Shown: positions 35,790 through 43,386 of the stretch, in pieces
Numbering within the stretch: position 1 is the first letter of the stretch
How the letters are laid out: each line of letters opens with the position of its first letter
Assembly (NCBI RefSeq): GCF_023100945.1
Contig: NZ_CP064689.1
Span: 5,748,001-5,812,000 of the forward strand
Origin: Bradyrhizobium sp. 200
GTDB lineage: Bacteria; Pseudomonadota; Alphaproteobacteria; Rhizobiales; Xanthobacteraceae
DNA: 64,000 nt
Direction of reading: 5' to 3'
Notes under the pieces: model-generated
What the model was told of the DNA's origin: nothing
The model's input: the letters and a program-made list of their open reading frames with translations, nothing else
Databases searched by the model: none
Program-made: the position numbers and the translations under genes

Positions 35790-36151
35790 GTAGGTGTCGC
35801 GCAATTTGATGGTTACGTTCCCAACCTGTGCTGGGGTGCCCGCAGGCGAGCGCAACGGCCCTTAAAAAAGTCAGCAATTGGTTTGATCTCCGCCGTTTTA
35901 GGATTGCGGTGGAGATTCCACGAATGATGGGCGTAGTCCAAACAGCTGCGTAGCTTGAAGTCGTGATCAGAAACCTGGATTTTGGCACCCATGCCTAAGT
36001 CGTCCGACAAAAGACCCTGCATTTCTGAAAGTCGTGCAGACGTTCCTGCACACAAAGCCGCAACCGCAAGGCCGAAGAAAAGGCGGCCAAGAAAGCCGCT
36101 AAGCGGAAGGCCAAAAGCCTAGCGGCTAGGCCCATTCAGTCAAGTATGTAG
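35790..36151. other. Low-GC relic region with short basic ORFs
   Basis: No intact gene can be defended here. On the plus strand a 43-codon ORF (35991-36122, MPKSSDKRP...PLSGRPKA) and an overlapping frame ending in a Lys/Ala-rich tail (KAEEKAAKKAAKRKAKSLAAR, closing near 36151) look like the degraded end of a basic protein. On the minus strand, frames from 36055 and 35988 are open for 77-80 codons but match nothing I know. Together with the HEPN gene this reads as a small insertion scar. Confidence 0.45.
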
Positions 36152-36200
36152 CCCCTCGTGGTGAGGAGCGCGGCACAGCCGCGCGTCTCGAATCATGTGG
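36152..36200. repeat. CCCCTCGTGGTGAGGAGCGCGG...CGCGCGTCTCGAA repeat
   Basis: Member of the same palindromic family as 34902, diverged in its outer arms. It ends 21 nt before the 3' end of the hydrolase at 36221 and marks the other side of the low-GC patch. Confidence 0.6.
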
Positions 36201-36220
36201 CCGTGAAGTAGCCGGCCGGC

Positions 36221-36994
36221 TCAGCGATGCGGGTTCGGGTAAACCAGGCTGCGCCAGCCGCTTCGATCGAACGGCGCCCATTCGCCTTCCGGCTGCGCCA
36301 GGCGATCGGCGACTGCATAGACGGCGGCCGGGTGATGGCCCATGCCGCAATGGCTGCTCTCGACCTCGATGCTTTCGGATGTCGCTGACGTCTTCTCCAC
36401 GCAGCCCTGCCAGGCGCAGATGCCGTCGGTACGGCTGAAGATCGCGGTGGTCGGCACCGGCGGCGTCGCGGACAGCGCACCGCCGAAACGGGAATCCTCT
36501 TCGTCGGCGCGGCGGCCGCTCGCCATCTCGTAAACACGCCAGGCGTTGGTCGCCTTCGGGCCGGATGCAAACGGGCTGCCGAGCGTGATCACGCCGCGCA
36601 CGCGCTCCGGCATCATCTTGGCAAGCTGGCGCGCGTAGAGGCCGCCGAGGCTCCAGCCGACGAGGGAGACCTTGCGGCCATGCGTGTCGTTCAATTCCTG
36701 CACCAGATCGACCATCGCGTTCTGCACGCCGTGGCGCAGCCCGAGATTGCGGCCCTGACGCCAGCCGCTGACGGCGTAGCCGCGGCTCTTCAGAAAGGCG
36801 CGCAGTGGACGCGTCGAGGTATCGGACGCAACAAGCCCGGGCAACACCAGCACCGGATGACCATCGCCGCGCGGAGCGAGGCTGAGCAGCGGCAACGCGC
36901 CGAGAAAAGCGCCCAGTTCGGAAATGGCTCGTCCCTCCAGAAACATCAGCGTTCTGGACGGCGGCGAAAGCGTCTGTGTAGCAACGGACATCAT
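36221..36994 (-). CDS. Alpha/beta hydrolase, lipase-like (paralogue 1)
   Basis: Esterase/lipase-fold protein of 257 aa. The nucleophile elbow is VSLVGWSLGGLYARQLA, and the strand before it GDGHPVLVLPGLVASD supplies the oxyanion loop. The histidine is probably in SHCGMGHHPAAVYAVADRLAQPEG. No signal peptide is evident. Two consecutive ATGs start it, with GAGAGGAG upstream favouring the second. It resembles the hydrolase at 49463 along its whole length. Similar proteins are often called PHB depolymerase- or acyltransferase-like, and the nearby storage-lipid genes make a polyester or acylglycerol substrate plausible. Confidence 0.87.
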   Translation of the reverse strand: MMSVATQTLSPPSRTLMFLEGRAISELGAFLGALPLLSLAPRGDGHPVLVLPGLVASDTSTRPLRAFLKSRGYAVSGWRQGRNLGLRHGVQNAMVDLVQELNDTHGRKVSLVGWSLGGLYARQLAKMMPERVRGVITLGSPFASGPKATNAWRVYEMASGRRADEEDSRFGGALSATPPVPTTAIFSRTDGICAWQGCVEKTSATSESIEVESSHCGMGHHPAAVYAVADRLAQPEGEWAPFDRSGWRSLVYPNPHR

Positions 36995-37181
36995 GTCTCC
37001 TCTCGGGCCGGCCCCTTACGTCTCGGCAGCCAGGCCACTGGTTCAGTTGAGTAGACGCAAACGCAGCAGAATCGTTTCGCAGCGCAACATTGTTCCATAA
37101 AAAGCTAAGGAACCGGTTTTCGTCTTGCAAGCGCGCCACGTCACACTTGGGATAACTAAAAACGTTGACGTGATTAATTGG

Positions 37182-38468
37182 TCACAGCAGCCGCAGCAGG
37201 TATTCGAGGGTGTAGAGCGCCAGCCCTGCAAGCCCGCCGATCAGCGAGCCGTTGAAGCGGATGTATTGCAGGTCGCGGCCGATATTGATTTCGATCAGCG
37301 AGATCAACTGCCCCATGTCCCAGGATTTGACCTGATCGGAGATGAAGCCTGACACACCGCTTTTCTGTTCGGCGACCACCGTTCGCAGCACCGCCACGAG
37401 GCCCTGGTTGATCTCGGCGCGCAGTTCGGCATCGCCGGCCAGCGCCTCGCCTGCCGTCACGAACATGCGCACCAGATATTGCTCCAGCACCTGCGTCTCG
37501 CCGGAGGCGCTGCGCTCGAAGAACGAGCGCGCGTTCGCCCAGATGTGGCGCGCGAGATCGGACAGTTCGGGGCGCGCCAGCAGATCGCGCTTCAGGCCCT
37601 GGATGCGCTCAGCATAAGCCGGATCAGTGCCGAGCCGATCGACGAAGGTCAGCACCATGCGGTCGAACTCGCCGCGGAACGGATGCGCGGGATCGTTGCG
37701 GACTTCTTCGAAGAACGCCGTGGCAGAAGCCACGATCTTGTTCACCAGAAACTTGTCGGCGCGATAGAGTTTTAGAAGCGTCGGCAATTCGGCGCGGATC
37801 TTCTCGCGGATCATCGCCATGGTTTCGGCCTGCGTCATGGTCTGATGCACGCCGCGCAGGAGATCGTCGAGCAGGCCCTGATGGCGGCCCTCTTTCACGA
37901 AGGCGCGCAGCGTGCCGGCGGCGAGCGGCGCGAGATCGATCGCCATCAGTTGCGCGGTGATGCGGCGGCTGACGAAGGTCATCAGCCCCGAATTCTCGGT
38001 CGCAGCGACCGCCTCGGGCAACAGCCGCAGCGCAAAGCGCGCGAGATCCTCGCTGCGCTTGCGGTCGCGCAGCCAGTCGGCGATGAACGAGCCGAAATCG
38101 ATCTGCCGCAGCTTTGCTTCGACCGGCGCCGCTTCCAGAAAATGCTGCTCGATGAATTCGCCGAGCTTGTCGGCAATGCGGTGCTGGTTGCTCTGGATGA
38201 TCGCGGTGTGCGGAATAGGCAGTCCCAGAGGCCGTTTGAACAAGGCAACCACGGCGTACCAGTCCGCGAGACCGCCGATGGTGGCGGCCTCGGCAAAAGC
38301 CGCGATGAAGCCGAAGGCGGGATGCATCGGCACCAACGCCTTCGCGCCAAGGAAGATCGCAAACGTCGCTGCCAGCACCGACGTCGCCAGCAACTTCACG
38401 CGCCGCAACTCGGCGGCGCGAGCGGCGTCGCCGGGAGTGTCAATGGCGAAGGTGACGGGAAGGGTCAT
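37182..38468 (-). CDS. DUF445 membrane protein
   Basis: Protein of 428 aa with a hydrophobic N-terminal helix (VKLLATSVLAATFAIFLGAKAL) and a C-terminal membrane anchor (GSLIGGLAGLALYTLEYLLRLL) flanking a long helical cytosolic region. FAEAATIGGLADWYAVVALFKRPLGLPIPHTAIIQ is the DUF445 (YjiN-type) signature. A GTG eight codons earlier is an alternative start; neither has a clear ribosome site. Function is unknown. It is separated from the phasin gene downstream of its promoter by a repeat and a terminator, so it is probably expressed on its own. Confidence 0.87.
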   Translation of the reverse strand: MTLPVTFAIDTPGDAARAAELRRVKLLATSVLAATFAIFLGAKALVPMHPAFGFIAAFAEAATIGGLADWYAVVALFKRPLGLPIPHTAIIQSNQHRIADKLGEFIEQHFLEAAPVEAKLRQIDFGSFIADWLRDRKRSEDLARFALRLLPEAVAATENSGLMTFVSRRITAQLMAIDLAPLAAGTLRAFVKEGRHQGLLDDLLRGVHQTMTQAETMAMIREKIRAELPTLLKLYRADKFLVNKIVASATAFFEEVRNDPAHPFRGEFDRMVLTFVDRLGTDPAYAERIQGLKRDLLARPELSDLARHIWANARSFFERSASGETQVLEQYLVRMFVTAGEALAGDAELRAEINQGLVAVLRTVVAEQKSGVSGFISDQVKSWDMGQLISLIEINIGRDLQYIRFNGSLIGGLAGLALYTLEYLLRLL

Positions 38469-38509
38469 AGGGGCTTTTGGAAAAAGGTTCACATCCCCGC
38501 CAGACTATC

Positions 38510-38621
38510 CGTCATTGCGAGCGAAGCGAAGCAATCCATACCGCCGCACGGGGAGAGGTGGATTGCCTCGTCGCTGTCGCTCCCTTGCGCAAACGCTTCG
38601 CGTTTGTCGCAGGCAATGACG
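38510..38621. repeat. CGTCATTGCGAGC repeat, copy 5, with nested hairpin
   Basis: The right arm is interrupted by a small hairpin (GCGCAAACGCTTCGCGTTTG) before closing with GCAATGACG. It lies between the phasin terminator and the DUF445 start. Confidence 0.8.
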
Positions 38622-38632
38622 ACTTACCCGAC

Positions 38633-38660
38633 AAAAAGAAGGCCCGCCAAAGCGGGCCTT
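38633..38660 (-). terminator. Intrinsic terminator of the phasin gene
   Basis: On the minus strand AAGGCCCGC, loop TTTG, GCGGGCCTT, then CTTTTT. The perfect 9-bp stem about 30 nt after the phasin stop gives a strong Rho-independent terminator, as expected for a highly expressed gene. Confidence 0.88.
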
Positions 38661-38690
38661 CGAAAAGAGCAGTTGTCAGGCGGATCGCGA

Positions 38691-39167
38691 TCAGGCGGTC
38701 TTGGAATAGACCTTGGCGAAGTTGTCCTGCGCGTTCTTGGCACCTTCAGTGACGAGCTTGCCGAGATATTCGGTGGTGGCCTTCGCCCGCGAGACGAACA
38801 CTTCGCCACGCGCACGGACCATGTCCGACTGGATCTGGGCGGCTTCGCTCAGCGACTTGGCCGAAGCGAGCTTGTCGATGCCGGCGAAGAACGCTTCCGC
38901 GTCCTGGTAGAACGCCTGCTGGATGTTGCGGCTGATCTTTGCAGCCTCGGAAACCGAACCGGCAACGGCGGTCTCGATGGCGGCGGTGACCTTCTCGGAA
39001 CCGGCATGCATGTCGGCGGCGCGAACCTTGGCGGTCTCGGCCTGCTTCTTCACGAACTCACGGGCAGCTTCCGGAACTTCCAGGTTCTGAAGCTTGGTGA
39101 ACGCCTCGGTGACGGGCGCGAAGGCTTCCTTGACGGTGTTCAGCACGGAATTGGTTTCGGTGGTCAT
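38691..39167 (-). CDS. Phasin-family protein
   Basis: Granule-associated protein of 158 aa. It is almost fully helical and rich in Ala, Lys, Glu and Gln (VPEAAREFVKKQAETAKVRAAD, SRNIQQAFYQDAEAFFAGIDKL), without cysteine or signal peptide, as in phasin_2 proteins that coat PHA granules. GGAGAG precedes the ATG by about 7 nt; five upstream codons are not needed. A strong terminator follows and phaC/phaE lie 0.8 kb away on the same strand, supporting a PHA role. Confidence 0.88.
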   Translation of the reverse strand: MTTETNSVLNTVKEAFAPVTEAFTKLQNLEVPEAAREFVKKQAETAKVRAADMHAGSEKVTAAIETAVAGSVSEAAKISRNIQQAFYQDAEAFFAGIDKLASAKSLSEAAQIQSDMVRARGEVFVSRAKATTEYLGKLVTEGAKNAQDNFAKVYSKTA

Positions 39168-39254
39168 TTTCGGTCTCTCCATCCTCAGGTTTGAGCTATG
39201 GGCTCACCCCGTCCGGATTGGCCCGGGGCACGAGCGTTGTGCCATAGTTAATGG

Positions 39255-39263
39255 TGCGGCGCA
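39255..39263. promoter_or_regulatory. TGC-N3-GCA dyad upstream of phasin, possible PhaR-type site
   Basis: TGCGGCGCA lies about 90 nt upstream of the phasin start, followed by another TGC-rich element (TGCTGCACC). PhaR repressors of PHA genes in alphaproteobacteria prefer dyads built from CTGC and GCAG cores. The match is short and could occur by chance. The rest of the 248-nt gap shows no gene. Confidence 0.25.
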
Positions 39264-39415
39264 ACATCAATGCTGCACCGCGACATCACGAATTCGTGAA
39301 CAGCCTGATGGATGAGCGGTTTGCCCAGAGAACCGGCAAAAGTTCCACTTTAGGCTAATGCCGGAGCCGGTCCCATCTACTTTGCATGGGGTTGTTTTCG
39401 CGATTTTGTGCCTGG

Positions 39416-40009
39416 CTACTGCTGAACCGCCCCCGGAAGCCCATAGGCCTCCATCTGCGCGCGCACCTGCGCCACATTGTGTCCCAGCACGACGATATCG
39501 TGCTTCTTGCCGTCGACGTCCCGGACGTGGTCCCGCAGCAGGGCCTCGGCCTTGAAGCCAAGGCTTTCGAACAGGGCAATCGCCGCCTGCTGGTCGACCG
39601 TCATCTGCACCGACAGCTTTTCCAGCCCGGCGTCCAGGGCGATGGCAAAGGTCTCCTGGGACAGCGCCCGGCCGACCCCCTGCCCGCGGACATCAAGCGA
39701 CACCACCATCCGGATCTCCCCGACATGGGGTGACCACGAATGCGGGTCGCGCACCAGCGTGCCGCAGCCGACCACCGTGCCGTTCTTCAGCGCCAGCAGG
39801 CTCGTGATGGCCCCGCGTTCGATCTCGTTAATCCAGGCCGACAGCACTTTGGGCTGGCTGATATTGCGCGGCAGGAACAGCAGATCGTGCGTCGGAAGCT
39901 TTTGCGCGAACGCCAGCACCGCGGCCTCGTCGGCGCGCGCCATCATGCGGAATTCGATGTCGCCGGCGTCGGTCTTGACGTGGCGCGGATAGGAACGTGT
40001 TTCGCTCAT
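39416..40009 (-). CDS. GNAT-family N-acetyltransferase
   Basis: Acetyl-CoA-dependent transferase of 197 aa. The core has EIRMVVSLDVRGQGVGRALSQETFAIA (acetyl-CoA pyrophosphate loop, Q/RxxGxG/A as RGQGVG) and the C-terminal strand AIALFESLGFKAEALLRDHVRD. It overlaps the phaC stop by 4 nt, so it is translationally coupled to the PHA synthase genes. The acceptor is unknown. Coupling to phaEC is suggestive of protein or small-molecule acetylation linked to acetyl-CoA status, but this is speculation. Confidence 0.9.
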   Translation of the reverse strand: MSETRSYPRHVKTDAGDIEFRMMARADEAAVLAFAQKLPTHDLLFLPRNISQPKVLSAWINEIERGAITSLLALKNGTVVGCGTLVRDPHSWSPHVGEIRMVVSLDVRGQGVGRALSQETFAIALDAGLEKLSVQMTVDQQAAIALFESLGFKAEALLRDHVRDVDGKKHDIVVLGHNVAQVRAQMEAYGLPGAVQQ

Positions 40010-41088
40010 GTTGATCTCTTACCTAGCCAGGAATCCAGTTTCGGCCACAGCCGCTTGATGGCATTGGCGCCGGCGACGAGGCTGACGTGACCGCCCTTCA
40101 GCATCACCTCTTCCTTGTCCGTCGAGCCGACCTTGGTGATTAGATGTTTCGCCGCATCATAAGGCACGATGTGGTCGTGCTCCGCGACCGCATGCAGGAT
40201 CGGCACCTTGATCTTGGAAATATCCGCTGCCCGCCCACCGACCGACATGGTGTCGTTGTAGAGCTTGTTGTCCCACATCAAGTCCTTGGTAATGGCGCGA
40301 AAGTACTCGCCGGCCAGCGGCAAGGTGTCCGTGCCCCAGCGATCCATCATCCGATAAGCCTTGACGTATTCGTCGTTCCAGATGTTTTCCCACAATTGCA
40401 CCTGACTGACGGTGCGCGACGCCGGTCGCAGCATCTCGAACGAGGACAGGATCATTTCCGGAGGCACGTTGCCGACGCTGTCGACCAGCTTGTCGACATC
40501 GAAATAGCGCCGGTCGGAAAAATTCTGGAACAGCTTCATCTCGCGGAAATCGATCGGCGTGGTGAAGCAGATCAGGTTCTTCATCGGCCCGTCGTTGAAG
40601 ATCGAACCATAGAGCAGCGACAGCACGCCGCCGAAGCAATAGCCGATCACCGTGACGTCGTGCTCGCCGGAATCCTGCTGCACGCGGCGGATGCAGTCCG
40701 GGATGAAGTCGAGGACGTAATCCTCCATCCGCAGGCTCTTCTCTTCCGGCTTCGGCGCGGTCCAGTCCAGCATGTAGACGTCGTAACCGCGCTTCAGCAG
40801 AAACTCGATGAAGCTTTGGCCGGGTACCATGTCGAGGATGTAGCCGCGGTTGGTGGTGGCCATCACGATCAGGATCGGCACGCGGTAGATTTCATCCGCG
40901 ATCGGCCGGTAGTGATAGAGGTTCATGGTGCCGCGGGCGGCCAGGATGTCCTTTGGCGTCGAGCCGAGCGATGGGCCGGACGAGGAAAAATATTCGACGC
41001 CCTTGATGCTGCGCTGGATCGCGCGCTGCACCTCGGACTGGACCCGCTCCGAGATGGAGGCAAGATCGAGACCCGCGGGAGCGTTCAT
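40006..41088 (-). CDS. phaC: Class III polyhydroxyalkanoate synthase catalytic subunit
   Basis: Polymerase of 360 aa that builds PHA from 3-hydroxyacyl-CoA. The lipase-like box VIGYCFGGVLSLL has the nucleophile Cys151. The catalytic aspartate lies in VAEHDHIVPYDAA and the histidine in LKGGHVSLVAG. DVYMLDWTAPKPEEKSL is a further PhaC landmark. The length and lack of a long N-terminal domain point to class III, which needs PhaE. It overlaps phaE upstream and the GNAT gene downstream by 4 nt each. Confidence 0.92.
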   Translation of the reverse strand: MNAPAGLDLASISERVQSEVQRAIQRSIKGVEYFSSSGPSLGSTPKDILAARGTMNLYHYRPIADEIYRVPILIVMATTNRGYILDMVPGQSFIEFLLKRGYDVYMLDWTAPKPEEKSLRMEDYVLDFIPDCIRRVQQDSGEHDVTVIGYCFGGVLSLLYGSIFNDGPMKNLICFTTPIDFREMKLFQNFSDRRYFDVDKLVDSVGNVPPEMILSSFEMLRPASRTVSQVQLWENIWNDEYVKAYRMMDRWGTDTLPLAGEYFRAITKDLMWDNKLYNDTMSVGGRAADISKIKVPILHAVAEHDHIVPYDAAKHLITKVGSTDKEEVMLKGGHVSLVAGANAIKRLWPKLDSWLGKRST

Positions 41089-41465
41089 TTCTGCTCTCCC
41101 TCCGACGGCGGACGCCTGGTGCGCGGAGGCCGCGGCGTGCCATAGCCGCTCTCCGGCGACAACGAGTTATGATGCACCTGATGCAACAGCGCCTTGATCT
41201 CGTTGAGCTGGCCTTCAATCGACTGCAGCCGCTCGGCCATGCCGACCATCTGCGCCCGGCTCGGCAGGTTCATTGCAAGCAGGTATTTCTCCATCAGTTC
41301 GCCGAGCTGCTTCTGCGCGCCCGCCGTCACGCCGCCGACCTGGTTCATCGCTTTTGAGAATTCCGGCGACGTCATCGCCTGATTGGCGAAGGAGTTGAAC
41401 CCCTTCTCCATCTCCCCGATCATGGTCTGCCAGATCACGGCAGGATCGTTGCCCTTGTCGGCCAT
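41085..41465 (-). CDS. phaE: Short PhaE-like PHA synthase subunit
   Basis: Protein of 126 aa whose second half, AMNLPSRAQMVGMAERLQSIEGQLNEIKALL, is the conserved helical end of PhaE; the N-terminal MEKGFNSFANQAM is also family-like. Classical PhaE is around 350 aa, so this is a minimal form. The ATG encoding MADKGNDP is chosen over a GTG- or TTG-type start six codons earlier. The overlap with phaC indicates a stoichiometric partner that would activate the synthase. Confidence 0.82.
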   Translation of the reverse strand: MADKGNDPAVIWQTMIGEMEKGFNSFANQAMTSPEFSKAMNQVGGVTAGAQKQLGELMEKYLLAMNLPSRAQMVGMAERLQSIEGQLNEIKALLHQVHHNSLSPESGYGTPRPPRTRRPPSEGEQK

Positions 41466-41630
41466 AGGCGCCCTCTCCCTCAAAGGTTACGAGCGCTTGC
41501 CACGCTTCGCTGCTATTGGACCCATACCACACCGTTGCGGCGGGCCGGTCAACCGCCGCCACGTCTTCTGCGGTGCGGGAAACCGTGCCATAGTTACTCA
41601 AAGCTCGTATCACCCAAGGGAAGACACGCG

Positions 41631-42545
41631 ATGCTCGCCCATCAGCCGCCACAGATCGCTCGCGCCAACGGCATCGACATCTGCTACGAAATTTTCGGCG
41701 ACCCGTCCGCGGAACCGCTGCTTTTGATCATGGGGCTCGGCGCCCAGATGATCCATTGGGATGACGATTTCTGCCGCCAGCTCGCCGCACGCGGCTTTCG
41801 CGTCATCCGCTTCGACAACAGAGACATCGGCAAGTCCTCTCACATGTCCGGCGGCAAAAGGCTGACACCGTTCGAACTCCTGAAACTGCGGTTCCTGAAG
41901 ATCCCGGTCGCAGCACCCTACAGACTGATCGACATGGCCAAGGATACCGTCGGCCTGATGGACGTGCTCGGCATCCAATCGGCGCACCTCGTCGGCGCAT
42001 CTATGGGCGGCATGATCGCGCAGGAAGTCGCGCTGTCGTTTCCGCAGCGGGTGCGTTCGCTGACCTCGATCATGTCGACCACCGGCAATCCGAAAGTGCC
42101 GCCCCCGACACGCGAGGCCGCCGCCGTGCTGATGGCGCCGCCGCCGACATCAAAAGAAGAATATTTCGCGCGGTTCGCCAACACCTGGAAAGTGCTGCGT
42201 GTCGGCTCGTTTCCGGAAGACGAGGCGCTCGACCCGGCCCGCGCCGCGCGCACTTATGAACGCGGCCTCAACCCGAACGGTGTCGGCCGGCAGTTGCGGG
42301 CGGTGCTGGCCTCCGGCAGCCGCAAGGAACGCCTGGCTCAGATCAAGGTGCCGACGCTGGTGATTCACGGCACCGTCGATCCGCTGGTGCGCCCCGAAGG
42401 CGGCAAGGACACGGCGGCATCGATCCCCGGCGCGAAGCTGCTGATGATCGATGGCATGGGCCACGCGCTGCCGATCCCGATGTGGCCGCAGATCGTCGGC
42501 GCGATCGCCGAGCATGCCCACGGCGCTGCGGCGAAGGCGGCGTAG
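41631..42545 (+). CDS. Alpha/beta hydrolase
   Basis: Hydrolase of 304 aa. The oxyanion strand is PLLLIMGLGAQMIHWDDDF, the nucleophile elbow AHLVGASMGGMIAQEVAL, the acid in LVIHGTVDPLVRP and the histidine in IDGMGHALPIPMW. AAGGGAAGA precedes the ATG. No signal peptide. Similar sequences are listed among esterases, proline iminopeptidase-like and haloperoxidase-like proteins, so the substrate is unknown. It is divergent from phaE and convergent with the methyltransferase-fold gene. Confidence 0.87.
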   Translation: MLAHQPPQIARANGIDICYEIFGDPSAEPLLLIMGLGAQMIHWDDDFCRQLAARGFRVIRFDNRDIGKSSHMSGGKRLTPFELLKLRFLKIPVAAPYRLIDMAKDTVGLMDVLGIQSAHLVGASMGGMIAQEVALSFPQRVRSLTSIMSTTGNPKVPPPTREAAAVLMAPPPTSKEEYFARFANTWKVLRVGSFPEDEALDPARAARTYERGLNPNGVGRQLRAVLASGSRKERLAQIKVPTLVIHGTVDPLVRPEGGKDTAASIPGAKLLMIDGMGHALPIPMWPQIVGAIAEHAHGAAAKAA

Positions 42546-42556
42546 GCCATCCGGGG

Positions 42557-43231
42557 CTACGCCTTCATCGCGATCCAGATGATGTGTCGCGCACCGCCGC
42601 CCCTCCCGGTAGCGCGGACGTGGACTTCGTTGACCTCGAAGCTTGCGCCACGAAGACGCTTTGCGAATGCCGGATTGGGCCCGGAGGACCACACTGCCAG
42701 CACGCCGCCAGGCCGCAGCGCCGTGCGCGCCGCGTTCAATCCGCTCGAGCCGTAGAGCGCGTCATTGCCCTTGCGGGTCAGCCCTTCCGGACCATTGTCG
42801 ACGTCGAGCAGAATGGCGTCGAACGCCGAGCGATGTGACCGGATGATTTCGCTGACATCGGCCTCGCGAATGGTCACGCGCGGATCGTCGAGGCTGTCGC
42901 CAAAGATTTCCGCCATCGGACCCCGCGCCCACGCGACGACGGCAGGGACAAGTTCGACCTGCACGATCTGCGCCTTGCTTCCGAACGCGCCAAGCGCCGC
43001 ACGCAGCGTGAAGCCCATGCCCAATCCGCCGATCAGCACATGCGGATTCTTGACTGCTTCGATCTTCTTCGCGGCGAGCGTAGCGAGGGCCGCCTCAGAG
43101 CCCGAGAGGCGGCTGTTCATCAGCTCGTTGGTGCCGAGCTTGATGGAGAACTCCTTGCCGCGACGCATCAGGCGGAGTTCGTCGTCGGTGCCAGGAATGG
43201 CCGCGGTGTCGATTTTTTCCCAGGGAATCAT
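42557..43231 (-). CDS. Spermidine-synthase-fold SAM-dependent protein
   Basis: Class I methyltransferase-fold protein of 224 aa. The SAM loop is VLIGGLGMGFTLRAALG, with the acidic end of strand 2 at QVELVPAVVAWARG and strand 4 at DAILLDVDNGPEG, an arrangement as in spermidine synthase-like proteins. It lacks the N-terminal beta barrel of true polyamine synthases, so methyl or aminopropyl transfer cannot be assigned. It ends 11 nt from the convergent hydrolase. Confidence 0.85.
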   Translation of the reverse strand: MIPWEKIDTAAIPGTDDELRLMRRGKEFSIKLGTNELMNSRLSGSEAALATLAAKKIEAVKNPHVLIGGLGMGFTLRAALGAFGSKAQIVQVELVPAVVAWARGPMAEIFGDSLDDPRVTIREADVSEIIRSHRSAFDAILLDVDNGPEGLTRKGNDALYGSSGLNAARTALRPGGVLAVWSSGPNPAFAKRLRGASFEVNEVHVRATGRGGGARHIIWIAMKA

Positions 43232-43262
43232 GTCCCAGCTTTAGCATGCTCCCTCAATAGTC

Positions 43263-43383
43263 GTCGTCCCTGCGAACGCAGGGACCCATAACCACAGGAT
43301 CCTGTGGTTATTGGCAGAGTATCCGGCACTTTTGTTTCAATGAGAGGCCGCGGAGTATGGGTCCCTGCGTTCGCAGGGACGAC
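43263..43383. repeat. Long palindrome: 28-bp perfect inverted arms with inner 24-bp palindrome
   Basis: The arms 43263-43290 (beginning GTCGTCCCTGCGAACGCAGG) and 43356-43383 are exact reverse complements. Within the left half, 43288-43311 is itself a perfect palindrome centred on GGATCC. It is an extragenic element between the P450 gene end and the methyltransferase-fold gene start, ending 3 nt before the P450 stop codon. By folding it could terminate P450 transcription. Confidence 0.85.
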
Positions 43384-43386
43384 GGA

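Noticed and set aside
35813..36055. Possible integrase fragment upstream of the HEPN gene
   Set aside because: The open frame has no tyrosine-recombinase R-H-R-Y pattern and starts only at TTG; it is listed as relic sequence without function.
36126..37139. A 337-codon minus-strand open frame over the lipase-like gene
   Set aside because: It is a frame shadow: the overlapping frame at 36221 has the intact GWSLGG hydrolase core, while this one is Arg-rich without motifs.
42539..42563. Possible terminator between the convergent hydrolase and methyltransferase-fold genes
   Set aside because: GGCGTAG and CTACGCC can pair, but the stem overlaps both coding ends and no T run follows on either strand.
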